From NCBI GenBank assembly GCA_946894095.1, contig OX335659.1:6021501-6085500 (forward strand): 64,000 nucleotides of DNA, read 5' to 3'. The stretch is from Incurvaria masculella (lineage: Eukaryota; Arthropoda; Insecta; Lepidoptera; Incurvariidae). Below are positions 42,411 to 53,265 of the stretch, piece after piece (positions within the stretch are counted from its first letter, which is position 1; each line of letters starts with the position of its first letter). The notes under the pieces were generated by a model that worked only from the letters and a program-made list of their open reading frames with translations, made no database searches and was not told the DNA's origin. The position numbers and the translations under genes are program-made.

Positions 42411-45400
42411 CAAAGGATAAGTATTTCTGTGAAATAAGAATAAGTATGCTGTGATCGTACCGAATGGGTTGTATAGTATCTGTCTCCTAACCCTCCACGT
42501 AGCGGCATACCATGGAGCCGTATTGTGTATTTAATATCTTAGTTGGGATAATATATACCTTAGTGAAAACTCTGTTTACCTAATTTGTGAGATAAAAACT
42601 TGCATATCTGTCGACATTGAAAACTTTTTTTTCGATATGAAATAATGTTTGAGTAGGCCTTTACATCAATTTGATATAAATAAGAGAGACACGAAATATG
42701 CGAGATTCTCACGCATAAAGAACTCGCACACTAAGAGGAAAGCTACCAATTGCTATTTAGATTTTTTTTATAGTTACGATTCTACGCAGTTTCGCGTATT
42801 TACATACTTAATTTACTTGTACTTACATACTTTACATATTAAGTCCCAAGAGTTTGGAAATAACTCGAGAACTGGCAAAAGCGCGTGGTTCATAAACATA
42901 TGGCTGAAAAGCCACTTTCGTTTTAAAGACCTTTCTTTCGTTCGCACGCCGAAATTACCATGTAGCTTGCGAATCGTCACAGTCAAGTTTTCCCCCGTTT
43001 TTTTATGTGTTTTGACTATAAAAAACGTTTTTCCAAGCTGTGACGCACCATTTTCGTAAATATCTGTGTTTTAAGTAAACAAACACCAAATATGGCTCAC
43101 TTAATATTTGACAGCGGAAAATGGCGCGTGATTTCAAGTTTCAAGTTCTCGCTGAGATACTGAGACATCTTTTTTTGTATATAAAAACATTCTTCTGCGC
43201 ATGCCAATGAACTTTCCTAAAGTGCGAGATAGAGTAGATGGATTTGGAGTTGATTGATATTTTAGATTCACAATTGGATCTGGTAGACTACGCGGCCGAC
43301 TACGCTGGGATCAATCGGATAAATGCCAAGACGAAAATGACTAGAGCGGAGCTGAGAACCTAAGCTAGTATTTCATAATAATTTTATTAAGTTAATGTTT
43401 AAAAGCGACGGTTAGTCTGGGGTACGCGGGGCGGGAGCTGCGAACGAATGCCGAGCGGGACAGATCTCGTCAATCGCCGGACGCTCTGCACTGGATGTGC
43501 CTGGCAGTCCGTACATCAATTTGGCACTAGTGATGTACACGCTTACGATAAATATTTGAAAATGGTTAATATTTTTGTTTTGTTATTTTGATCTTGTAAA
43601 AAGAGCGAGGTATTTTCCAATGTTAACCTATGGTCTATTCTCTTTAATAATTTCTAAATTTAAAAAAATACCCACCGAAATTTATTTTTAGGACCGCATA
43701 TAATTGAAAGGTTCGTTTTTGTATTCAAGTTCCATCTATAACATTCAATATCTTGTGAATGTTTGCAGTTATAGAGTTGCAATGATAATCCTGGAAACAA
43801 ATATTCACCTTTTCATTCTAAAACAAATGAAGCTAATAATTTAAGAGCAGGTATCAGGTGGTGGTTTATAACTATGATAATAAGAGCTAACATTTTCTAG
43901 AAACCCCATAAAATATTAGTACAGCTAGAAAATTGTGAATGACTGTACTTACACGCGCGTGTATTTGAAACAGTCAGTGCACTAAGGCACCTAGTAGTTA
44001 TCTATTAGTAGTGTTTAGGAGGCGAGGTAATCTGGTTACAATAATTCCAGCTCTACCTACATTCGAAGAAAATTCCATTATACGAGCACAGAAACCTCAC
44101 AATAACACAGCTGGCATGGGTAAATCCTTGCATTTAATGATTGACTAAGCAAATCGAGTTATGTCCTTATGTCTTTTGGAGATTCTACGCATTCAATTAC
44201 TATTGCCATGGATGAAAGTTGGTCGGAGCGTTGAGAGTAGGTTTGGTATTAGCTATTATGTGATTAGATTTGTTGCTATTCGATTTTATGGTGTTGACAG
44301 ATGATTGAAAATTTTTCCCATGTTATGAATGAATACGTATAGAATAATTACATGTATAAGGATTAAAATAATAATAAAGCTGCATATTATTTTTAGGTTT
44401 TTGTTTTGTTTAAGTAAATATGTACAAAATATACGTTTATATTGTGAAAGAAGAAGAAGTTCCAAATAACTTGAATAAAAAGATTGTGTCGGATCTGCAC
44501 TTGCACAGTCATAGTATAGATCAACTACGTCATATGTATAAACAGGTCGGTGAGCTCTCTTTAAATCCATCGCCAATGTTCGGCAGCGCATAGCCCGCGA
44601 TGCAATTGTTCTATTTCCATCGAGCCCCGCGGGGCGGCACTTGCCTGCCCTACATAGCTCGCGAGCTTGGCGCTGCCTGCGCTTCGTCAACTATTGTTTA
44701 TTTATACTTTAATTATGCTGTTTAAAAGAAGCGCCGTTGTCAGACGCGGCGAAGCGTAAATTTGTGCGCGATATTTACTGACTGCCCGACGATTGCCCGT
44801 CGTGTTTGTCTAGCGAGCGCGGTGGAAGGAATGTAAACGCACTTCGCTTGTCGAGTGCTGCATCAAACAATGACTTGCCCTAGTATTGAACGATTGGTGC
44901 ATCGTAAAGTATCTTAAGGCAGAAATAATACTCAAGAAATTTTAAGAATGGAAAATGGCTGTTTTTATTACTTTCCGCGCTTAAATAAAAAAAAACAAAA
45001 AGTTGTGTTATTAAAAAATATTAAAGCCTTCATATCAAAATGATGAGCGGTTTATTTTAATATTTTCCACAACGGTTCATGCGAGTAGAAATATATATTA
45101 TAAGCTTATTTAAGTTAAATTTGTAGTTTTAAGATCAAAGTATGACATATATTATTTACAGATTCCTAAAATTACTTAATAACTCTACAATATAATTGTC
45201 AATTGGTTTTCACGTTTTTCAGAGCTTTCCAGATTTTCCCTTCAATTCGGAAATGAACACAAACAATGGACGCCTAAAAAAAGCATCAAATAGGACTAAA
45301 TTTAAAAAAATCAAGTTGTAAAATTGTGCAACATGTTATTTATAAAAAAAAAACCTGTAGACGTAAAATAATCAAGAGAACGCGCCTCGAAAGTTTGACA

Positions 45401-46008
45401 TTGGCGTGCATCTCTCATTTAAATGCTGGATAAAACACTTGAATCGTATCTATGAATGAGAATATTATAAAAGGCTGACCAACTGTGGCGCCATCCATCA
45501 ATTCAAAACACACACGAAAAAAATTATACGCGCCGCTTTTCTATCGTAAGTATTGTGGTCATGAATACGATTATAATCACTTCGAAAACACTTCTTTTTA
45601 CTGCCGCTAGCGTTTTTATTTCTACAAATCTATTCCGAGAGATATTCTAAGAGGCGAACGTTAATGCATTCTTAAATAACAACATCGAAATCGTCGAGAA
45701 TCACAAGAGTTACATTATCATTAGTCTCCTGGCAGTCGTTAGCGCGTCCACTAAAATACCATCAAGCGCATTTGACATCATTAGTATAGGCAGTAACGTC
45801 GGCGAGCGGTCGCGGGCCATTATCCTGCGGCTGCCGCTCGTCGGCGGACGCCAGCTGGCGGGACGCGACGGCACATTACGGGGGAAAAGACAAATAACGA
45901 CTTGGAAGCCATACATCATTCTTCACGCGAGGTGAAGTAGGCCGAGGTAAAAATTACTTGGCACTTTGACGGGCTTAACGAACAGAACATACATTTGGAG
46001 CTCTATTT
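42411..46008. other. Long unassigned stretch
   Basis: About 3.6 kb with no confident gene. GC-richer patches lie at 43390-43520, 44560-44880 and 45780-45880. Open frames of up to 136 codons occur, but I recognise no domain in them. The best short candidate is at 43238 (listed separately). Confidence 0.45.
43238..43363 (+). CDS. Small unidentified open frame (41 codons)
   Basis: ATG at 43238 opens MDLELIDILDSQLDLVDYAA and continues DYAGINRINAKTKMTRAELRT to TAA at 43361. The leucine/aspartate-rich amphipathic start and balanced codons look more protein-like than neighbouring frames. TATAAAAA at 43180-43187 lies about 50 bases upstream. It might be the amino end of a decayed transposon protein or a first exon; no family is recognised. 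Confidence 0.2.
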   Translation: MDLELIDILDSQLDLVDYAADYAGINRINAKTKMTRAELRT

Positions 46009-46240
46009 TTAACCGACTTCGAAAAAAGGAGGAGGTTCTCAATTCGTAGGAATCTTTTTAAAATTGAGTTTTGGACGGGTTTACCTTTACCTAGTCAAAT
46101 GGCGAAAACAAAAACGTATAATTCGAACACTGACTTCTAAAAACATATCTACATGTCTTAAAAAAAGCTAAATCGCGGACAGACGGACGGGCACGGCGAA
46201 ACTATGAGGGTTCTTTGTTGATTACGGAACATTTTTGTTT
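46009..46240 (+). repeat. Dispersed repeat (aaccgacttcgaaaaaagga type)
   Basis: Begins AACCGACTTCGAAAAAAGGA and GGAGGTTCTCAATTCG and ends CTATGAGGGTTCTTTGTTGA before TACGGAACA. This order is known from many lepidopteran genomic repeats. Non-coding. Confidence 0.65.
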
Positions 46241-49200
46241 AAATCAAAAGTCGGTGCGCGTCTGAAATATTAAGGGGATAATGAGGTGACCATACTTCCT
46301 CGGTTAAATTGAGAAATATTTTTCTGAAATTTTGAAGAATTAAATACATATCGGATATTTATGATATAAGCCTCTGAAAATGTATATCAAAATGTTTAAT
46401 CATGGATATGAGTTTAGTTATCGTAAAAAAAACAAAACATACAGACGCAGCTCTCAGTTGTTTTACTTGATATTCAAAACTTGAGAAACATATTTTTTAA
46501 TTTGACTGAGGAAACAGGTATGGAACTCGATCACATAATTATCTTCTTAAAATGTATTTCCCCTAATCTAACTTTTTTAACTATGAGGTGTCAATTTCTA
46601 AAAATATTGGACGTGGTAAAATAAACATAAAAAACCTTTTATACATATGAAAATGTTTGAATAAGATATGTCGCGTAGTTCTTGAGGAACGGAACCCTTA
46701 CTTTGAGTGGTCCCAAAATTTATTTTCTGATATAAAACGTGAGTCGGGTAAAAATAGACGATTGCTCTTTCTCAACTTTCTCTGTACCTGGAAGCTAATC
46801 CAATTAAAAGAAATGAAATGCCAGATTCATTATTTCTAAAACGTGTATATTCATTACCTCTTAATTGAACGCCGTATATAAAATTAAAGATTATTTTATT
46901 TAACACTTCGAGACTTCATTTATCTCACAAATTGTAAATAGGAAAATGACGTTCAATTAAAAAAAATCCATTTCACAACAGTTGCGATGATTTAACGTAA
47001 ACCAACTTGTCACACTTTACTGCATAACATGGCATAATTTTAGTCGATTATCAATGCATTCACGAAATCAAACTCTAAATGAACAGCTTAAGGCACAAAA
47101 TCGTCGAATTGCAGGGTCTTATCCATTTACGAATGGTCTCATTATCTGTGGAGATATTAATTCAATGTAAAATGGCCCTTATCGATTTGTCATAGAGATG
47201 CATTTGTAACGAATAGTCTCGATCGTGTTCATGAATAATTTATAAAGCAGCCAAGAATGAATGAATTTAACATTAAAAACGCTGACTGTCAGATTCAATT
47301 ACCTCTATTATCAATTAGGGGAGTTTGAACACCTCTAGAACATGTTGAGATTAAAAGGCAAATTGCAAGGTGTGGTCATAGGCATAACATATGCTTGGAT
47401 CACATGTTAAGATGAAACCGACTACGATAAATCGAAAATATAATTTTCCTCTATACTTATCGACGAATCAATAGAATGCTATGTTTGTTTTACCATACAT
47501 ACCTTCACCCCGAAGGGGTAGGCATAGATGATAGAACGCCATACGGTACGATCTAGTTTTTCCATGTAACGATATAATTATTCGAAGACCTGACGAACTA
47601 TTATTTCTGGTTATTGATGAGCAAACTATTGACTACCATAATGACATCTTATTCTAAGTTAATAGCTATTCTAATCTAAATTATTTGGATGCAAAAGGTC
47701 ATCGTCATATTTGATATAAGGTAGTATCAAATCAAATCAAAATTAGTACATAGATACTGAGCCTCATATTGAATATGGACGTAGTTAGGTATCATTCAAC
47801 TCATCTCTGTTTTCTAATAAATTAAATTCAATGAATAGCGATTTGAACAGTATATCTATACTATGGCATATCCTAATCATGTTAACTCGAAACGTTTGTG
47901 GCACGGGAAGCTGGCTCTAATAATACGTTTCAAGAAATACGCACTCAGCGCCTGGGGCCAGGAACGCTGATATGACGAGATATTCGCTGTTGGTAATTAC
48001 TAACACACGCGATCAAGCGTCTCTAGCCCTATTCCCAATTTTATCTTATGTCATATTGCCTGGCGTTTCAGGGAAATTGGGTGTCTTTGAGCCGGCGCGT
48101 AACTTCACTGTACTGTATTTGATTTGTGATAAGTTTCCGTTAATCCTTGAATACTCCAGACGGGACTACGTGGCATAACCAGCATCTAAAATAAAAAATA
48201 CAGCTCTTTTATTGTGGTTTAGAATGATAATCAGAATAGCAGATACGCCGTTTGCAATAAAATTAAAATGCAACATTAATTAATCCAATTAAGTTTTGTT
48301 GCCTACGAAGTCTTAATGTCTAAAATGTTTGTGATATAAATTGGGATATGTTAGTCTCGGTAGTAGCCTTGAGTAAAAAAACTTTATCTAATCATCATCC
48401 AATCATATAATAAATTGAACTAGAATTTTATTTCACATTAATTACAAAACAACAATAAAGGGTATTATGAAACACGAGTTCTAGTTTTTAATTGTACTAT
48501 AATTTAGTAATTCAATCCGAAAACTCGGTTATCAAGTAATTATCGTAGCAAAATGTGGCATATTACGAAATATGGTTACAATTTTAAGCGATATACATAC
48601 ATGTACGTATCCACCTACTGTGTTTGGAGGCCTATTCCATAACAGAAATATTTATTTTTACCCACTATTTAGTTCCAAACAATAGAAAGTTGAAAACTCT
48701 TTGTCGGTAACAATATCATAAAACGAATATCTAGTAAATTGATACGCTTTGGACTTTTTTTGAACTGGAAACCTAGATGTATTTGCTTTCAATAAGGTTC
48801 AATAAGGATATTGCATACTTCACTAAATGATTCAATATCATAGTTGAAAATATTAGTCAATGTCATGTCAAATAGTTCCCATGTGTTGTGTTGGACTAAT
48901 ATCCAAAATAGGTATAATATTAGCAATCCATGACTGATTTTGAATTTCATGAAATATCAGGAAATTTAAACTGTATCATTGTAAAAATAAATTTCATGAA
49001 GGTTTTATTCATACAACAAGCCCAAGAACAAGTAATTAACAACTACCATAAATTGTATACTATTTTTTTGATATTTATTTTCATCACTTTGTATTCCGCT
49101 CAACCGATAAAGTTGTACTTTTTTCCCGATTCAACCGTATCTTGAATAAATATAAGCTAGCTGCATTTAATTTAAATCAGAATACCACCCCCGGACAAAG

Positions 49201-49859
49201 CACCGCGGGCCGGCCATGTGTTCTTTTCACGGCCAATTACTTCTTTGCGGGAGTCCGCTCGTCCATAGATTGTCGAATCCCCAGAGTTGTTCTTTTTATT
49301 TTATTGAAGAACCGATTCACACAGAAATCTTTGTCGATTTAAAAGATATTGCCTCCATCATTCGAATCAATCCCTTCAACTAAATATATTTGAGAAATAT
49401 GTTTTTTTCTAAGAAACTAGACAAAAGTCAAACTAGAAGAAAGTGATATGAGTGATGACAGACAAATATACATCTATATAACCTAAAACTACCTCCTTTA
49501 TACATTCCGATGAAAATATTACTTAGTAATCCACGATAACTGAAACTAAAGACGCCCACGTTGAAGGTACGAACGAGACGTTGAAGTCTGCTGGCCCTCG
49601 CCATTCGCGCAGAGTGCTCCGGATGTATAGGTTGGATGCATATGTACTTAAAATATCTATGGTCACATGGGTTGGTTGGTTGGATTTGGGCAATGATGAT
49701 TTCCGCTAAAACTAAATGAAGTTTTAAACGCTACTATGTTGTGGATGCACTGAAACGTTCCTGATTTTAACTTGATTGATTTATTGTAATGATATTTTAA
49801 CTTTATCCGTGAACGAAACACGATATTTTTCCCGTAGCTTCAATTGGATGAAGGACCTT
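46241..49859. other. Long unassigned AT-rich stretch
   Basis: About 3.6 kb without a supportable gene. CACCCCGAAGGGGTAGGCAT at 47507 resembles a common lepidopteran repeat scar, and TGTTGGACTAATATCC near 48889 resembles a SINE tail end. Nothing else is named. Confidence 0.45.
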
Positions 49860-50245
49860 TTAAGGCGCCATATGACGCTAACCTCCAATAATTTGGGTTT
49901 ATTTTTATTTCTCTCAACGTCGGTTAAGAATAAATACCCGTAGAAAAATAGAAATATCAATGTTGAGACTATTTTCTAGTGTATGCCCGCTAAACTGTTC
50001 ATATGGGTTGCTTATGTTCTTTAAAAAAAAATGTTTGTAAACACCTATTTACTAGGCTTTTACCAGGTATTTAAGCCGGCGCTCGGAAACTATAAATGAT
50101 TTAGACAATTTTCTTTTTTGTCGTCCAAGGTCACATATTTATTTAGTGAATAAGCGTAAAACGTATTGTAATTCACTTTAAACAGTGGACTTTACAGGTC
50201 AAAAATCTAAATTTCTCTCCGTCGCGCTCACTTTTCACGCGCACA
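49860..50245 (+). repeat. Dispersed repeat E, copy 2
   Basis: Collinear with 9589-9915 but about 60 bp longer in the middle. Shared blocks are CCATATGACGCTAACCTCCA, CACCTATTTACTAGGC, CTTTACAGGTCAAAAA and CCGTCGCGCTC. Confidence 0.75.
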
Positions 50246-50667
50246 CAGCATGGCGGTCTATCATCTCTGCCTACCCTTTCAGATCAATGTCGTGATGTTA
50301 TACATGTATTTTTAGGACTATATATATTTTTTATAATATATCAAAGTACAACGAATAAATAATAAATAAATTAAGAGGATAAAGGAAATATACATGAAAG
50401 AGCAGAACTCTTTTTCCTGGGAGGAATCTGGATTATAGCAGAAAGCTACCTCAACGAGGAAAACCTATAAATCGTACATTTCTGTTAATTACTGTTGAGA
50501 GTTAATTAAAAGTTATATTGCGGGGGATACAACAGTAATTTAATATTTCAAAGTATCTTATATCTCATTTCATAATATAAATTTGTAATTGTTATATTCT
50601 GTGAGTATTTCATTTTTGATATCAGATTCTTATGTGGTAAATGGCCCACACTGTATATTATCATTGT
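50246..50667. other. No recognised feature
   Basis: Unassigned AT-rich DNA. Confidence 0.4.
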
Positions 50668-51299
50668 ACTAGCGGCCCGCTCCGGCTTCGCACGGGTATG
50701 AAATATATCTGAATGGCTCCCGCCGCCCCGTCCGGCCGGTACCGCCGCAAACGCTACGTCCCGCAATTTTTAAATCTGTAATATCTTCGAAAATATTTAT
50801 TTAAATCATATGCTGTAATGGGCCATATAGATCTATATTAAATCAACAATGTATTAAGATATTTAATTGGATAAGGATTAATGCTGTATTGGTTAAAATC
50901 GCTTCGAAAATCAGCCATAATTTGTCGTAAAAAGTAAATGATAATAAAATGTTATTGTGGGATATCCATAAGAGATAGAAATATACCATCGCGGAGTTTA
51001 CTGTAGACCTTTTCAATGTGTACAATACTTAGTACATTATTTTGATAAATCTCGTAGGGTTCAGCCTGCGTTTGCAATGTAAGCGGAAAAAAATATTTTT
51101 TTACGACATCACATGGAAACCTCAAAAATAACAGTACTTCTCCACTATTTAAAGCATGTTATTATACATATAAGCCTTCCTCTTCAATCACTCTATCTAT
51201 TAAAAAAAACCGCATCAAAATCCGTTGCTTAGTTTTAAAGATATAAGCATACATGGGGATATAGGGACAGAGAAAGCGACTTTGTTTTATACTATGTAG
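50668..51299 (+). repeat. Dispersed repeat F, full copy
   Basis: Starts ACTAGCGGCCCGCTCCGGCT and ends TTTATACTATGTAGTGAT. The interior has TCTCGTAGGGTTCAGCCTGC and AACCGCATCAAAATCCGTTG. Another start-like sequence, CTAGCTGCGGTACCCGGCTC, is at 52312. These lepidopteran repeats are often treated as non-autonomous elements; I do not assign a class. Confidence 0.65.
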
Positions 51300-51362
51300 T
51301 GATTTGACAAATCTCGTAGGGTTCAGCCTGCGTTTGCAATGTACGCGGAAAAATGTTTTTTT

Positions 51363-51959
51363 AAGCTATTGCATAGCTTCTATCGAGGGCCTTGAGCGCG
51401 GGGACCGAATCCAGAAATTCCGTAACGAAAAAAAACCTCACGCTCCCCACTCCGACGGGCACGGAGGTGTGTGCCGCAGTGCAATTACGAAGCACAAAAT
51501 TGGGTGTAGGTTGCTGTACTTACAGAAATATGACAGCTTTTGCGATTACGAAATCGATGCATTCACAAATGGTGCGGCATTCAGCGCTACCCGCAGCAAT
51601 TAGGTCAACTCCATACATTTCGCGTCGAATCGGTATTACGAAACGGCAAAGAACTGTCAAATGCGGGGAGGTAAACGCCTATTTCGTCTGCTCGTCTAGT
51701 CAAGTACCTCAAAAGTTGACCTATTGTCGACACAGATTGGTCCGTGCTAGATGTAGGTGGATGAAAAACGGCTTCGTAATCGCGCTTTAGAAATGACGGG
51801 GGCGCACCTACACGTACCGCGGCACCATCCTCAAATTTTGCGTAATCGCACTGCCGGTAGCGCTACTTCACACCAGGGGGAGCGGGGCCGGGGGCGGCGG
51901 CGGGAGCGGCGGCGGGGGCGGGCCGGCGTAACTTGATACAAAATGCTATGCAATAGCTT
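51363..51959. mobile_element. Inserted element with AAGCTATTGCATAGC ends and G-rich tract
   Basis: AAGCTATTGCATAGC at 51363-51377 is the exact complement of GCTATGCAATAGCTT at 51945-51959. The interior holds CACTCCGACGGGCACGG, CTACTTCACACCAGGGGG and a GC minisatellite. The reading frames of up to 132 codons inside it have no recognisable domain. A related GC tract in opposite orientation is at 52924-53045. Confidence 0.65.
51876..51928 (+). repeat. G-rich tract, G-quadruplex-prone
   Basis: Runs GGGGG, GGGG, GGGGG, GGG, GGGGG and GGG separated by one to several bases occur on the plus strand, more than enough for a G-quadruplex. Confidence 0.75.
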
Positions 51960-52309
51960 TACCGCGGCAGTCCCCGAGTGCAACACGTCTTTTTTTATGA
52001 CATCACATTGGAAACCTCAAAAATAACAGTATTTCTCCACTATTTAATGGATGTTATTATACATATAAACCTTCCTCTTTAATCACTCTATCTATTAAAA
52101 AAACCGCATCAAAATCCGTTACGTAGTTTTAAAGATTTAAGCGAACATGGGGATATAGGGACAGAGAAAGCGACTTTGTTTTATACTATGTAGTGATACG
52201 TAATTTTCTGAACGTTTTAGGAAAATAAAACCAAGAATCGCCTTCTAAAGCAAAATCTATTCTGAACAATTTCGATTTCAATTTTAGAATTCGAATAAAT
52301 ATAGATATT

Positions 52310-52720
52310 ACTAGCTGCGGTACCCGGCTCCGCTCGGGTTAGTGTCGGCTAAATTATTTCATAGATAAAAAATAGCCCACATGACTGGTCCAAAATAGGG
52401 TCAAACTGGTCCAGGACAATGTATCCATCTACCAAATTTAATCAAGATCGTTCGAGCCGAAATAGCATGATTTAGTGAGTAACATCCAATAATTCCCATT
52501 TGGAGCTTCGTTGACATTTGGTGGCTATTTAAAAAAAAGCATTTGCCGCCAGAACCTTTCTGCACTTGCACTGCAACATTGTTTACCTAGTAAGTAAGTA
52601 ACGTGTAATGTAGGTAAGTTTTGCGTGGACTCCAATCCACAGCTAGTCTCAACATCGAAAACAGTAACCCATCTCGAACCTGACTGCTCCCAGAGATCCT
52701 ATACATTGATAAAATACGCA
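52310..52720. repeat. Dispersed repeat start plus SINE-type fragment
   Basis: TAGCTGCGGTACCCGGCTCC and TCGGGTTAGTG open a repeat related in style to F. From about 52580, ACCTAGTAAGTAAG, TGCGTGGACTCCAATCCACA and CGAAAACAGTAACCCATC match the minus-strand SINE extension of 9190 and 29790. Confidence 0.5.
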
Positions 52721-52920
52721 CATAAATCGGGTTGGTGGTTCGCAAGTTATAAGAATTGAACACTCACTACTCACCCTTCAGGTAATGAAGTGTTATATTA
52801 TGTAGCCTATAGGTTTTGAGTAGAATCAGGCTAGACGTAGATACAATTCGCATCTAAATCGAGTAATTGGTTCTCAAGGATTTTGCCAAGTAGTCCTAAA
52901 GTTGCGGGAAATACCAAGCC
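52721..52920. other. No recognised feature
   Basis: Short unassigned interval. Confidence 0.3.
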
Positions 52921-52923
52921 GTA

Positions 52924-53045
52924 CCCGCCCCCTCACCCCCGGCCCCGCTCCCGCCCCCGTCGCACCGCCGCCCCGCCCCCGGCCCCGCTCCCGCCGCCGC
53001 CCCCGGCCCCGCTCCCCCTGGTGTGAAGTAGCGCTACCGGCATCG
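52924..53045 (-). repeat. C-rich tract, inverted relative of 51850-51928
   Basis: On the minus strand it reads CGGTAGCGCTACTTCACACC, then AGGGGGAGCGGGGCCGG, as in 51854-51890, but with about twice as many GGGGCCGGGGGCGG-type units. It is G-quadruplex-prone on the minus strand. The proline- and arginine-rich frames through it are by-products. Confidence 0.75.
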
Positions 53046-53085
53046 TTTTCGCAGCCCCGTGAAAGTTCTAAAGCCCATGGGCACA
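53037..53085 (+). repeat. LINE family X, 50-bp scar
   Basis: CCGGCATCGTTTTCGCAGCC and AGCCCATGGGCAC match the family X 3' UTR (38655-38705). Confidence 0.6.
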
Positions 53086-53089
53086 ATAT

Positions 53090-53265
53090 CTTTATAAATT
53101 GTAGCCTATGTGTTATTCTGATGTATAAGCTATATTATTGTAAAGTTTCATTAAAATCCATTCAGTAGTTTTTACGTGAAAGAGTAACAAACATCCATCC
53201 ATCCATCCATCCATCCATCCATCCATCCATTATTACAAACTTTCCCCTTTATAATATTTATTAGA
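53090..53265 (+). repeat. Repeat tail with (ATCC)n
   Basis: AAGTTTCATTAAAATCCATT, CAGTAGTTTTTACGTGAAAG and AGTAACAAACATCC are followed by about ten ATCC/CATC units (53190-53230) and TTACAAACTTTCCCCTTTAT. This is a typical tail of a lepidopteran dispersed repeat. Confidence 0.65.

Larger units (their letters stand above)
51300..52198 (+). repeat. Dispersed repeat F, partial copy with an insertion
   Basis: Starts TTTGACAAATCTCGTAGGG, repeating 51040 onward, and ends with the same TTTATACTATGTAGTGAT. About 0.6 kb (51363-51990) of a different element interrupts it. It lies head to tail with the full copy, as a partial tandem duplication. Confidence 0.75.

Noticed and set aside
44286..44690. 134-codon open frame on the minus strand
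   Set aside because: The amino part is a GC-rich patch and the carboxy part is AT-rich hydrophobic sequence; composition follows the DNA rather than a protein, and nothing is recognised.
52902..53168. Proline/arginine-rich open frame
   Set aside because: It is a translation of the C-rich minisatellite and continues into a LINE scar and a repeat tail.
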